A DNA stretch of 64,000 nucleotides, from NCBI RefSeq assembly GCF_015350975.1, contig NZ_JADKRX010000004.1:332077-396076 (forward strand). Direction: 5' to 3'. Both the position numbers and the translations under genes were made by a program. The notes under the pieces were generated by a model that made no database searches, was not told the origin of the DNA, and saw only the letters and a list, made by a program, of their open reading frames with translations. The DNA comes from Curtobacterium sp. VKM Ac-1395 (GTDB lineage Bacteria; Actinomycetota; Actinomycetes; Actinomycetales; Microbacteriaceae). Of the stretch, positions 34,362 through 43,203 are shown in pieces (position 1 is the first letter of the stretch; every line of letters starts with the position of its first letter).

Positions 34362-36208
34362 GCGACCCCATCCTGCAGGTCGAGGGGCTCCGTGTCGCGT
34401 TCGGCGACGCGGAGCCCGTCGTGCGTGACGTCTCCTTCGCGCTGACGCCCGGCCGCGTGCTCGCCCTGGTCGGCGAGTCCGGCTCGGGGAAGTCCGTCAG
34501 CGCGATGAGCGTGCTCGGACTCCTGCCACCCCAGGCCCGGGTCTCGGGCAGCGCCCGGTTCCGCGGCGAGGAGCTCGTCGGCGCGCCCGTCGAGTCCCTG
34601 CGCGCGGTCCGTGGCGCGGGCATCGGCGTGGTCTTCCAGGAGCCGATGAACTCGTTCACCCCCGTCCTGTCGATCGGCACGCAGATCGCCGAGGCGGTCC
34701 GAGCCCACCCGAGCGGCCTCGACCGTGCCGGGGTGTCCGCCCGCATCGACGAACTGCTGCGATCCGCGGGCCTCGACGACCCGGCACGCATCCGAGGGGC
34801 GTACCCGCACGAGCTCTCAGGCGGCCAGCTGCAGCGCGCGATGATCGCGATGGCCCTCGCCGGTGACCCCGTCGCGCTCATCGCCGACGAACCGACGACC
34901 GCCCTCGACGTCACCGTGCAGGCGGGCATCCTCGACCTGCTGCGACACCTCTGCCACGAGCGCGACCTCGCGGTCCTGCTCATCACGCACGACATGGGTG
35001 TGGTCGCGGACGTCGCCGACGAGGTCCTCGTCATGCGGCGCGGCGAGCCGGTCGAACACGGCACGGTCGCCGACCTGTTCGCCGCCCCGCAGGCCGCGTA
35101 CACACGAGCCCTGCTCGCCGCCGTCCCCGCCCTGGGCCCACTCGCGCCGGTACCGCCGCGCAGCGGAGCCTGCGGAGCTGCGGGGCGGCCGAGCGCGTGG
35201 GGAGAGGCCCGTCCGGCGTCCGCCCCGCCCGCCCGGCCCGCAACGGGGCCGGCCGAGTCTCGCCCCGCCGGACAGGATGCGGGGCGCGCAGGCCGCGATC
35301 TGTCCGCCGGGCCGAGACTCGGCGACGCGAGCGGCGAGGCCGGGCCGAGTCTCGGCGACGCGAGCGGCGGGGCGGAGACGAGCCGAGCCTCCCGGCCGGT
35401 GGTGGCGCGACTGCGCGACGTGAGCGTGCGGTACGACCGGCGCGGCACGCCGACCGTCTCGGGCATCGACCTGGAGCTGCGGGCCGGGGAGACGCTCGGC
35501 CTCGTGGGGGAGTCGGGGTCGGGCAAGTCGACGGTGGGGCGCGCGCTCTCCGGCCTCGTGCCGGTCGTGGCCGGCAGCGTCGAGGTGGACGGCAGCGACC
35601 TCCGGACGGCGCGCGGACGACGGCTGCGCGAGGTCCGCAGTCGTGTCGGCATCGTCTTCCAGGACCCGGCGTCGTCCCTGAACCCGCGCCAGACCATCGG
35701 GTGGAGCATCGCCGAACCGCTGCTGGTCCACGGCTCCACGCCCGCCGACCGGAGCACGCGCGTGCGCGACCTGCTCGACGCGGTGCAGCTCGACCCGACC
35801 TGGGCGGAGCGGTTCCCGCACGAGCTGTCCGGCGGGCAGCGTCAGCGTGTGGCGGTCGCTCGGGCCCTCGCGCTGCGGCCGGCGCTCGTCGTCGCCGACG
35901 AACCGACCTCCGCGCTCGACGTGACGGTGCAGGCGGCCGTGCTCGACCTGCTCTCCGCGCTGCAGGACGACTTCGGGTTCGGCATGCTGCTCATCAGCCA
36001 CGACCTCGCGGTGGTGCGCCAGCTCGCGGACGAGGTCGTCGTGCTCCACGACGGCCGCGTCGTCGAACGTGGCCGCACCGAGACCGTGCTCGACGACCCG
36101 CAGGAGGACTACACGCGCATGCTGCTCGCCGCCGCCCCCGTGGCCGATCCGGCTCGCCAGGCCGCTCGCCGTGCCGCCTGGCGTCGTCTCGTGGAGGTGG
36201 GACCGTGA
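34358..36208 (+). CDS. Fused DppD-DppF-type ABC ATPase
   Basis: A 616-residue protein joining two ATPases that are separate in E. coli Dpp. First domain: Walker A GESGSGKS (39-46), signature LSGGQLQRAMIAMAL, Walker B LIADEPTTALDVT. Second domain: Walker A GESGSGKS (384-391), LSGGQRQRVAVARAL, LVVADEPTSALDVT. Between them, about residues 261-348 form a Pro/Ala/Arg-rich linker. DNA for residues 299-340 matches the window's extragenic hairpin family B and contains an 11-residue tandem repeat (GPRLGDASGEA/GPSLGDASGGA). Both domains look intact, so the linker insertion seems tolerated. It overlaps its neighbours by GTGA on both sides. Confidence 0.9.
   Translation: MSDPILQVEGLRVAFGDAEPVVRDVSFALTPGRVLALVGESGSGKSVSAMSVLGLLPPQARVSGSARFRGEELVGAPVESLRAVRGAGIGVVFQEPMNSFTPVLSIGTQIAEAVRAHPSGLDRAGVSARIDELLRSAGLDDPARIRGAYPHELSGGQLQRAMIAMALAGDPVALIADEPTTALDVTVQAGILDLLRHLCHERDLAVLLITHDMGVVADVADEVLVMRRGEPVEHGTVADLFAAPQAAYTRALLAAVPALGPLAPVPPRSGACGAAGRPSAWGEARPASAPPARPATGPAESRPAGQDAGRAGRDLSAGPRLGDASGEAGPSLGDASGGAETSRASRPVVARLRDVSVRYDRRGTPTVSGIDLELRAGETLGLVGESGSGKSTVGRALSGLVPVVAGSVEVDGSDLRTARGRRLREVRSRVGIVFQDPASSLNPRQTIGWSIAEPLLVHGSTPADRSTRVRDLLDAVQLDPTWAERFPHELSGGQRQRVAVARALALRPALVVADEPTSALDVTVQAAVLDLLSALQDDFGFGMLLISHDLAVVRQLADEVVVLHDGRVVERGRTETVLDDPQEDYTRMLLAAAPVADPARQAARRAAWRRLVEVGP
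35253..35376 (+). repeat. Family-B hairpin plus 33-bp direct repeat inside ABC ATPase linker
   Basis: Arms 35253-35275 and 35300-35322 pair at 21 of 23 positions and share GAGTCTCG and CCGGCGGACA-type strings with the terminator at 15548-15615. From 35311 a 33-bp unit repeats once (35311-35343, 35344-35376) with few changes. Lengths keep the reading frame. Confidence 0.8.
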
Positions 36209-37140
36209 CCGCGAACGTCGTCGAGCGGCCCGTCGCCGCCTCCGGTCGGTCGACCGGGTTCCGCGCGGTCGTCCGACGCGTCCGGCAGGACCGCTGGGCC
36301 GTCACGAGCGCGGTCGTCATCGCGGTCTTCCTGCTCGTCGCCGTCCTCGCCCCCGTGATCGCCGGGATCAGCGGGCAGGACCCGTACAGCTACCACATCG
36401 GGGCGCTCAACTCCTTCGGGGCACCGCGGGGAGCGCTCGGCGGGGTCAGCGGCACGCACTGGTTCGGCGTCGAGCCGCTGACCGGGCGCGACCTGTTCGC
36501 GATCGTCACGTACGGCGCGCGGACCTCGCTCGGGATCGGCCTGGCGGCGACCGCGATGTCGATCGTCATCGGTGTGCTCGTCGGCGTCACGACGGGGTTC
36601 TTCGGCGGCTGGTACGACCGCGTGCTGAGCCGGGTCGTCGACGTGATGTTCGGGTTCCCGTCGCTCGTGTTCATGATCGCGCTCACCGCCATCGTGCCGA
36701 CGTCGTTCCCGAAGCCGCTGCTCGTCGTGCTGGTCATCGGGTTCTTCGGGTGGCCGGCCGTCGCGCGGGTCATCCGCGGGCAGACGCTGTCCCTGCGGTC
36801 GCGGAACTACGTCGTCGCCTCGACCGCGCTCGGCGCCGGGCGGTGGCACGTCATCCGGACGCAGCTGCTGCCGAACCTCGCCGCGACGATCACCGTCTAC
36901 GCGACGATCTCGATCCCGTCGATGATCGGTGCCGAGGCCGCGCTGTCGTTCCTGGCCGTGGGCGTCACCCCGCCGACGCCGTCGTGGGGTCGCAGCATCG
37001 GCGACGCGATCGGCTGGGTGCAGACCGACCCGATGTACCTGCTGTTCCCCGGCATCGCCCTGTTCCTCGTGACCCTGGCGTTCAACGTGCTCGGCGACGC
37101 CCTGCGCGACGCCCTCGACCCGCGCGGAGGCACCCGGTGA
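36205..37140 (+). CDS. ABC permease, DppC type
   Basis: A 311-residue permease with an N-terminal cytoplasmic segment, first helix WAVTSAVVIAVFLLVAVLAP, the HWFGVEPLTGRDLF motif of DppC/OppC and the EAA-like VVASTALGAGRWHVIRTQLLPN loop. GTG 36205 overlaps the ATPase stop after a GGAGGTGGG ribosome site. Permease C precedes permease B here, the reverse of the enterobacterial order. Confidence 0.92.
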   Translation: MTANVVERPVAASGRSTGFRAVVRRVRQDRWAVTSAVVIAVFLLVAVLAPVIAGISGQDPYSYHIGALNSFGAPRGALGGVSGTHWFGVEPLTGRDLFAIVTYGARTSLGIGLAATAMSIVIGVLVGVTTGFFGGWYDRVLSRVVDVMFGFPSLVFMIALTAIVPTSFPKPLLVVLVIGFFGWPAVARVIRGQTLSLRSRNYVVASTALGAGRWHVIRTQLLPNLAATITVYATISIPSMIGAEAALSFLAVGVTPPTPSWGRSIGDAIGWVQTDPMYLLFPGIALFLVTLAFNVLGDALRDALDPRGGTR

Positions 37141-38135
37141 CCGCGTTCCGCTTCGTCCTGTTCCGCGTGCTCGGCGCCGTGGTCGTGCTGCTCGTCGTCG
37201 CCGCGGTGACGTACGCGCTGTTCATGCTGCTGCCGACGAACCCCGCGCGCGCCATCTGCGACAAGCCCTGCACCCCGGACCGGCTGCGCGAGGTGCAGGC
37301 GTTCCTCGGCACGGACAAGCCGTGGATCGCCCAGTTCGGCGCGTACCTCGGCGGGATCGTCACCGGTCGGACGTTCGGCACCGGCGCCTCGGTCATCCAC
37401 TGCGCGGCACCGTGCTTCGGGTACTCGTTCCAGCTCCACGACAGCGTCACCTCGCTCATCCTCACGCGGCTGCCCGTCACCGCCTCGATCGCCGTCGGTG
37501 CCGCCCTGCTGTGGCTCGTCGCCGGTGTCGCCGGGGGAGCGGCCTCGGCACTGCGCCGGGGGTCCCTGCTCGACCGCACCGTGATGGGCATCGCCGTCGC
37601 CGGGGTCTCCGCGCCGTCGTACCTGGTCGGGTTGCTCGCGATCCTGCTGTTCGGGTTCGTGCTCGGGGTGCTGCCGACCAGCGGGTACGTGCCCTTCACC
37701 GAGGACCCGGTCGGCTGGTTCACCCACCTGGTGCTGCCGTGGTGCGTGCTCGCGTTCATCAGCGCCGCGATCTACGCCCGCCTGACCCGGGGCGAGATGC
37801 TCGAGTCGATGTCGCAGGACTTCGTCCGGACGGCTCGCGCCAAGGGCCTCCGCGAACGCCAGGTCGTCGTGCGGCACGGGCTGCGGACGGCGATCCTGCC
37901 CGTGGTGACCCTGTTCGGGCTCGACCTCGGGTCGCTGCTCGGCGGGGCGGTCATCACCGAGAAGGTGTTCTCGATGCAGGGCCTCGGGGCGCTGCTCATC
38001 GACGCGGTGCACACGCTCGACCTGCAGGTGGTCGTCGGCTTCACGCTGTTCTCGGCGTTCCTGGTGGTCACCGCGAACGTGGTCGTCGACGTGGTCTACA
38101 GCGTGGTCGATCCCCGCGTGCGGCGGCGGGGGTAG
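37137..38135 (+). CDS. ABC permease, DppB type
   Basis: A 332-residue permease with six helices, an extracellular loop containing four cysteines (AICDKPCTPD and VIHCAAPCFGY) and the EAA-like FVRTARAKGLRERQVVVRHGLR. The Cys pairs may form a disulfide. It is the last gene of the four-gene importer operon, coupled to DppC by GTGA. Confidence 0.92.
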   Translation: MTAFRFVLFRVLGAVVVLLVVAAVTYALFMLLPTNPARAICDKPCTPDRLREVQAFLGTDKPWIAQFGAYLGGIVTGRTFGTGASVIHCAAPCFGYSFQLHDSVTSLILTRLPVTASIAVGAALLWLVAGVAGGAASALRRGSLLDRTVMGIAVAGVSAPSYLVGLLAILLFGFVLGVLPTSGYVPFTEDPVGWFTHLVLPWCVLAFISAAIYARLTRGEMLESMSQDFVRTARAKGLRERQVVVRHGLRTAILPVVTLFGLDLGSLLGGAVITEKVFSMQGLGALLIDAVHTLDLQVVVGFTLFSAFLVVTANVVVDVVYSVVDPRVRRRG

Positions 38136-38167
38136 ACGGGCCGTCGCGTCGTCTGCCCCCCCGCGCC

Positions 38168-39499
38168 TCAGAAGTACGTGATGCCGTGCGGCGTCCGCGG
38201 GGGCAGCAGCATCGCGCGGAGCCGGAGTGCGGCCTCGTCCGACGCCCGGAGCAGCCCGGCGGCGGCGAGCGTCACCGGGGACACCGAGCCGATCAGCAGC
38301 GCACCGAGGTCGGCCACGTCGAGCGCGACGTCGACACCGGCTCCGTCGACCTCGCTGAGGACGTCGGACGACAACCGCGTGACCGTGCCCGCGCCCGACA
38401 CGACGTCGAGCCGGTACGTGCCCGTGGCGAAGCCCATCGCGTCGGACACCGCGAGCGTCACCGAGCCGTCGACCGCGTACGGCCGCGAGGACAGCGTCGC
38501 CGCGACGTCGAGCACGCGCAGCCAGACGTGGTCCTCCTCGTGGTCGACGTCGTACGCGCGGTTGTCGGCGAGCGCTGCCACGATCGGGTCGTCGAGCCGC
38601 GAGCGCTTGTACTGCACCACGTCGTTGAGGTCGATCGAGAGCAGGAACTCCCACATCGAGAGGTAGGCGGCGTCGTCCGTGTACACGAGGTCCACGACCT
38701 CGACGGTGGTCTGGCCGCCCGAGTCCTTGACCTTCCAGGTGACGTAGCCGTCGATCTCGTCGGTGCCCTCGGCCCGGTGCACGGCGCCGCGGACGTCCTT
38801 CGCCTTCTCGCCGTCGCCGGTCAGCGCACCGAAGACGATGGGCCACGTGCCGGAGTTGCGGACCATGGAGCCGGGCGTGCGCTCGTGGAAGCGGTCGAAG
38901 ACGCCGCGTCCGACGCCGTCGGCCAGCCAGGCCAGCGGCACGACGCTCACGGTGCCCGAGGTCGGTGCCAGGAACGGCAGCGCCCGGTTCCGCCGGACGC
39001 TGACGGCCCGCTCGCGGATCGCGCTGCCGAAGCCGAAGCGCCGGTAGATCGTGCCCTCGGACGCGGTGAGCGAGGCGAGCGCGTAGCCCTGCTCGACACC
39101 GCGGGTCAGGGCGTGCGTCATCATGGCGCGGAGGATCCCGCGGCGACGCTCGGTCGGTCGGACCGTCACCCCGGTGATGGCCTGCGTGTCCACGCGTGCA
39201 CCGTCGCCCCAGCTCAGCCCCTTGCGGAGCCAGGTGAACGTGCCGACGGGCCAGGTCTCGTCGACGGAGCCGGGGAAGGGCTCGCGGAGGTACACGCCGA
39301 GGAAGGTCTCTCCGTCCTCGACGAAGTTGGCCGCCATGCGCGCGGCGGACTCGGGCGACAGGGTGCCCTCGTGGAAGCCCATGCCCACGGCGTCCATCCA
39401 CGGAGCGGTGCGGGCGTCGGGTGCCCCGTCGGCATCGGTGCCGGGGGTGAACTCGCGCAGGTCGAAGCGGTCGCTGAAGTCGTCGTTGATCGGTGCCAC
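38168..39499 (-). CDS. Eis-like GNAT N-acetyltransferase
   Basis: A 443-residue tripartite acetyltransferase. The first GNAT domain has acetyl-CoA motif VTVRPTERRRGILRAMM and the Tyr of GTIYRRFGFG, the site equivalent to the general acid in mycobacterial Eis. The C-terminal sterol-carrier-like domain ends in Phe (HGITYF), consistent with Eis, where the terminal carboxylate assists catalysis. Eis enzymes acetylate amines, including aminoglycosides; the native substrate here is unknown. It is about 35 residues longer than Eis. Confidence 0.85.
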   Translation of the reverse strand: MAPINDDFSDRFDLREFTPGTDADGAPDARTAPWMDAVGMGFHEGTLSPESAARMAANFVEDGETFLGVYLREPFPGSVDETWPVGTFTWLRKGLSWGDGARVDTQAITGVTVRPTERRRGILRAMMTHALTRGVEQGYALASLTASEGTIYRRFGFGSAIRERAVSVRRNRALPFLAPTSGTVSVVPLAWLADGVGRGVFDRFHERTPGSMVRNSGTWPIVFGALTGDGEKAKDVRGAVHRAEGTDEIDGYVTWKVKDSGGQTTVEVVDLVYTDDAAYLSMWEFLLSIDLNDVVQYKRSRLDDPIVAALADNRAYDVDHEEDHVWLRVLDVAATLSSRPYAVDGSVTLAVSDAMGFATGTYRLDVVSGAGTVTRLSSDVLSEVDGAGVDVALDVADLGALLIGSVSPVTLAAAGLLRASDEAALRLRAMLLPPRTPHGITYF

Positions 39500-39545
39500 G
39501 CTCCGACCCTATCGGGGCGGTGTCCGGCGGACCGAGGGACCAGGG

Positions 39546-40214
39546 TCAGAGCGTGGCGACGACGAGCCACGCGACGAGCGAGAACCCCACGGCGCGCAGC
39601 ACCGACGCCGCGACCGGCTGTCGGCGCCACGTCGCGACGAACTCGGCGACCGCCGCGGCGAGCGCCGTCAGCGTGACCACCACGACGATGCCCGGGAACG
39701 GGTGTCCGACGACCCCGGCGCCCACCTGGTGGAACGCCACGATGCCCCACGGCACGATCCCGACCGCCGACCCGAGCCCGAGTGCCACGTGGGACCCGTC
39801 GGTGGACCGCTCGTCGCGCTGCTGGACCACCGCGAACAGCACCCCGGCCGACGCCAGGGCGTAGACGCCGACCAGTGCACCGACGTCGCGGACGCCGTTG
39901 AGCTGCGCGATGACGAACAGGGTGATCGGCGTGGTCAGCAGCGGGTCGAGCGCACCTGCCCACCACGCAGGCGACGCGCCGGACGCCGACGGCAGCGCGC
40001 CGGACCGTGCTGGCAGCGCCCACGCCGCGGCCGACAGCGCGAGCACCACGACCGTCGCGACGCCGAGGTCCACGTGCGAGAGCGTCCGGGTCGGCAGGCC
40101 GTCGAGCGTGACCGTCACGGCCCGCACGGTGCGCTCGCCGAGCAGGACCACCAGCAGCGCGCCGACTGCCTGGACCGCCATCAGGATGCTGATCGTCCTG
40201 CTCCGTGCGCCCAT
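39546..40214 (-). CDS. Seven-helix membrane protein with rhodopsin-like helix motifs, lysine-free
   Basis: A 222-residue protein with seven hydrophobic helices. Helix 3 reads DPLLTTPITLFVIAQL, close to the DWLFTTP pattern of bacteriorhodopsin-type proteins; helix 5 has GIVPWGIVAF, which I associate with heliorhodopsins; helix 7 reads VLRAVGFSLVAWLVVATL. The retinal-binding Lys of helix 7 is missing, and the protein has no Lys at all, so it cannot form the usual retinal Schiff base. The family assignment is from memory of motifs and is tentative; a generic 7-helix protein remains possible. ATG 40214 is preferred over 40253. Confidence 0.5.
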   Translation of the reverse strand: MGARSRTISILMAVQAVGALLVVLLGERTVRAVTVTLDGLPTRTLSHVDLGVATVVVLALSAAAWALPARSGALPSASGASPAWWAGALDPLLTTPITLFVIAQLNGVRDVGALVGVYALASAGVLFAVVQQRDERSTDGSHVALGLGSAVGIVPWGIVAFHQVGAGVVGHPFPGIVVVVTLTALAAAVAEFVATWRRQPVAASVLRAVGFSLVAWLVVATL

Positions 40215-40297
40215 GTCTCCAGAGCCTGCCAGGTGGAGCAGGTGAGAGCGCACGGAGTGACCTTGACCAGCACGCCGGACCCGAGGACGATCACCGC

Positions 40298-40702
40298 ATG
40301 AGCCTCTTCATCACCTGTCCCGTCGAGAGCGTCGAGCGCGCGACGGCCTTCTACCGGGCCCTCGGCTGGACGCTCGACCCCGCGATGTCGGGCGAGCAGG
40401 CCTCGTGCTTCGCCATCGCGCCGGAGCAGTACGTCATGCTCACCAGCCGCGAGCTGTACGCCAGCGTCGGCGGGTCCGAGGAGCTCGTGGGCGGACCGGA
40501 CACCCCGTCGAAGGTCACCGTCTCGTTCGACCTCGACAGCCGTCAGGCGGTCGACGACCTGGTCGAGCGCGCTGCAGCGGCCGGCGGGCGGGTCGGCGAC
40601 ACCGACGAGTACCCGTTCATGTACCAGCGCCAGTTCGACGACCCGGACGGCTACCACTGGTCGCCGTTCTGGATGCACCCGGAGCCGCCTGCGGCGCCCT
40701 GA
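40298..40702 (+). CDS. VOC-superfamily (glyoxalase-like) protein
   Basis: A 134-residue two-module protein: FITCPVESVERATAFYRALGW opens the first beta-alpha-beta unit, and RQFDDPDGYHWSPFWM closes the second with the usual DPDGxxW. This class includes glyoxalases, dioxygenases and resistance proteins; this member resembles the uncharacterised single-domain group. GAGGAC precedes the ATG. Confidence 0.85.
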   Translation: MSLFITCPVESVERATAFYRALGWTLDPAMSGEQASCFAIAPEQYVMLTSRELYASVGGSEELVGGPDTPSKVTVSFDLDSRQAVDDLVERAAAAGGRVGDTDEYPFMYQRQFDDPDGYHWSPFWMHPEPPAAP

Positions 40703-40720
40703 CCGCCCTGACCGCACGGA

Positions 40721-40772
40721 CCACCGGACGGGAGGCCCGGTGCCAGCCCGCACCGAGCCTCCCGTCCGGTGG
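40721..40772. terminator. Family-A bidirectional terminator
   Basis: Arms 40721-40743 and 40750-40772 pair at 22 of 23 positions and contain GGGAGGCCCGGTGC. It lies between convergent VOC and photolyase genes. Confidence 0.8.
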
Positions 40773-40792
40773 GTGGTCGCGACCGTGCGCCG

Positions 40793-42316
40793 TCACGGCA
40801 TGCGCCGGGCGGCCTCCTGGGCGACGACCTGCTCGCGGTCCGGCATCTGCCGGAGCTGCTGCAGCGGCCGCGTCATGCGGGTGTTGCCCCGGAGCGCTGG
40901 CTCCGCCCGGTCGAGGAACGCCCAGTACCCGGCGGTGAACGGGCAGGCGTCCTCGCCCAGCCGTTCCGTCGGGTCGAACCGGCAGCCGCCGCAGTGGTCC
41001 GTCATCCTGTCGATGTAGCGCCCGCCGGCCGCGTACGGCTTCGTGGCGACGACCCCGCCGTCCGCGTGCTGCGACATCCCGATGATGTTCGCCGGCATCA
41101 CCCAGTCGGTGCCGTCGACGAAGACGTCGGTGAACCACTCGGTCAGCTCCACGGGGTCCCAGCCCCGCTGGAGCGAGAAGTTCCCGAGGACCATCAGCCG
41201 CTGGATGTGGTGCAGCCAGCCGTGGTCCCTGGCGTCGTCGAGCGCGGTGGACAGGCAGACCGCGTCCACCTCGGACGAGTCGAGTTCGCGCCACCAGCGG
41301 GGGAGCGAGGACCCGTTCGACGGTCCGCCGTTCCGCGGCCGGTCCTTCCGCGGTCCGTCGTTCCGCGTCCCGAGTGCCGACGCATCGGCGCCGTACTCGT
41401 CCCCGAGCCACCAGTAGAGGTGCCAGACGTAGTCGCGCCAGCCCGCGATCTGTCGGACGAAGCCCTCGACACTGCCGATGGGGGCGCCGCCGTCCTCGTA
41501 CGCGCGGACCGCTGCCGTGACCGCGTCGCGCGGGTCCAGCACGCCGAGGTTCAGCGGCACGCTCAGCAGCGAGTGCGCCATCGTCCGGTCGTTGGTCAGG
41601 ACGGCGTCCTCGTACGGTCCGAAGTCGCCGAGCCGGACCTCGAGGAAGTCGTCGAGCGCTGCTCTGGCCTCGTCGGCGGTGACGGCGAAGCGGCGGCGGT
41701 CGTCGCGTCCGACGAACTGCACGACACCGTCGCGCTCCCACCGGTCGAGGTCCTCGCGCACCTCGGCGTCGATCGCGTCCTCCGTCGGCGACCACGGTCC
41801 GGGCAGCCCGAGGGTCGTCGCGCCGCGCGGCGGGGGCTGCCGGTTGTCGGCGTCGTGGCTGAAGACGCCGCCGACCGGGGCGGTGCCGTCCATCAACCAA
41901 CCCTCGCGACGGCGCACCTGCTCGTAGAAGGCCTCCATCAGGAACCGCCCGCCGCGGCCGCGGGCCCAGGCGGCGAAGTCGTCCTCGGAGGTGACGAACC
42001 CGCGGCTCGGCAGGACCGTCACGCCGTGCTCCCGCACCTGCCAGCGGAGGGTCCGGGACGGCGGGTCCACGACCTCGAGGTCGTCCTGTCCGGCGAGCAC
42101 ATCCTCCAGTCGGAGGACCTGGACGTGGTCCGCCCGGTCGCCGAGCTCGCGCACCCGGTGTCGGAGGGCGCTCAACCACAGGTGTGCCTTGGCTCGGTGC
42201 ACGGGGCGGGCGGTGAAGAACTCGCGGGCCTCGACGACGACCGCGGGGCCGCCGTCGTCGAACAGCGGGCCGTACTGGCCGGGGAGCACGAGACGGCGGC
42301 GTGGCGAGTCGGTCAC
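40793..42316 (-). CDS. Iron-sulfur bacterial cryptochrome/(6-4) photolyase (FeS-BCP, PhrB-like)
   Basis: A 507-residue flavoprotein of the prokaryotic (6-4) photolyase group. Four cysteines for a [4Fe-4S] cluster are at 354, 442, 445 and 458 (VDAVCLST, DHCGGCRFD, EDACPF), the same spacing as in Agrobacterium PhrB. HHIQRLMVLGNF and WVMPANIIGMSQHADGG are typical. It should repair UV (6-4) photoproducts using blue light. Around residue 330 a low-complexity insert rich in Arg, Asn and Gly (GPRKDRPRNGGPSNG) arises from short GC-rich repeats. Confidence 0.92.
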   Translation of the reverse strand: MTDSPRRRLVLPGQYGPLFDDGGPAVVVEAREFFTARPVHRAKAHLWLSALRHRVRELGDRADHVQVLRLEDVLAGQDDLEVVDPPSRTLRWQVREHGVTVLPSRGFVTSEDDFAAWARGRGGRFLMEAFYEQVRRREGWLMDGTAPVGGVFSHDADNRQPPPRGATTLGLPGPWSPTEDAIDAEVREDLDRWERDGVVQFVGRDDRRRFAVTADEARAALDDFLEVRLGDFGPYEDAVLTNDRTMAHSLLSVPLNLGVLDPRDAVTAAVRAYEDGGAPIGSVEGFVRQIAGWRDYVWHLYWWLGDEYGADASALGTRNDGPRKDRPRNGGPSNGSSLPRWWRELDSSEVDAVCLSTALDDARDHGWLHHIQRLMVLGNFSLQRGWDPVELTEWFTDVFVDGTDWVMPANIIGMSQHADGGVVATKPYAAGGRYIDRMTDHCGGCRFDPTERLGEDACPFTAGYWAFLDRAEPALRGNTRMTRPLQQLRQMPDREQVVAQEAARRMP

Positions 42317-42523
42317 CTCGCGGACGCTACGCGGTCCGCCCGCGTGCCGCTGGGCTGGCGGGTGCCCCGAGTGGTCAGGACACCCCGCGTGCGCGTCGTC
42401 GGGTGGCCGAGAACGGTCGGGCCGGTGGCTCCGGGCCGACGGTTCGCGGCCGTTCGCCGGACGTGCGCGGGGAGTCGTGACCGGTCGGGCGGGCGGTGTG
42501 TGGGGCTGGGAGGGGTGGGGCGG

Positions 42524-43051
42524 TCAGTCGGTGGCGCCTGCGGGTGGGTCGACCAGCAGCGCGACGCGGTCGGTCAGGTAGTCGACGAGGGGGACGGCAG
42601 CGCCGGAGGTCGGTGACCACCGGACGAACGGCTCGGCGCCGCGCACGAACAGCACCCCGTCGCCGTCGACCAGCGCGTCGTCGAGGGGGATCGGTGTCGC
42701 GCCGTGGTTCACCGTGTCGCCCGCGTCGAAGCGACCGCGGACGGCTGCCGCGCGGTAGGCACGACGGGTCTCGGCGGACACGGACACGAACTGCGCCCGC
42801 CCGGGGTCGGTGACGCGGGTGATGGTGCCCGTCGCCCAGACCCGGCCCCCGGTCTCCAGGGAGGACCCGATCAGCAGGGCCCCGACCCGCCAGACCCGAC
42901 CGAGCGGGCGCATGGTCGGCTCGCGGCGGATGCCGAGCACCGCCTTCGGCCGGACGTACTCGCCGAGGGCCTCGTCCCGGACACCGGCGGTCCGCAGTCG
43001 TCGGGCGGCGTCGTCGAGCAGTGCCTGCGCCCGTGCCACACCGTCCGTCAC
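42524..43051 (-). CDS. Conserved protein of unknown function
   Basis: A 175-residue soluble protein starting VTDGVARAQALLDDAARRLR with a helical N-terminus followed by a beta-rich part (GRVWRVGALLIGSSLETGGRVWATGTITRV). I chose GTG 43051 because upstream sequence is not protein-like. No catalytic motif or signal is visible. It is divergent from the MurE-like gene across a 152-bp gap. Confidence 0.7.
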   Translation of the reverse strand: MTDGVARAQALLDDAARRLRTAGVRDEALGEYVRPKAVLGIRREPTMRPLGRVWRVGALLIGSSLETGGRVWATGTITRVTDPGRAQFVSVSAETRRAYRAAAVRGRFDAGDTVNHGATPIPLDDALVDGDGVLFVRGAEPFVRWSPTSGAAVPLVDYLTDRVALLVDPPAGATD

Positions 43052-43203
43052 GTCCCCAGAGCCTAGACGCGGGGGTCCGGCACGGGCCGCAGCGAGCAGG
43101 CGGGGTACGTGCGACTGGACCGGTACGCGGACGGGACGGCGTTCCATGAACGGGCAGCGTCGCCCGCTCCGGGGACGCCGACCCGACGACGAGGAACGTC
43201 CCA

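Noticed and set aside
36897..39401. Long minus-strand frame across the permeases and acetyltransferase
   Set aside because: Antisense shadow; the true genes have family motifs and coupled starts.
39546..40214. Functional light-driven rhodopsin
   Set aside because: There is no lysine to bind retinal, so a standard photoactive rhodopsin is excluded.
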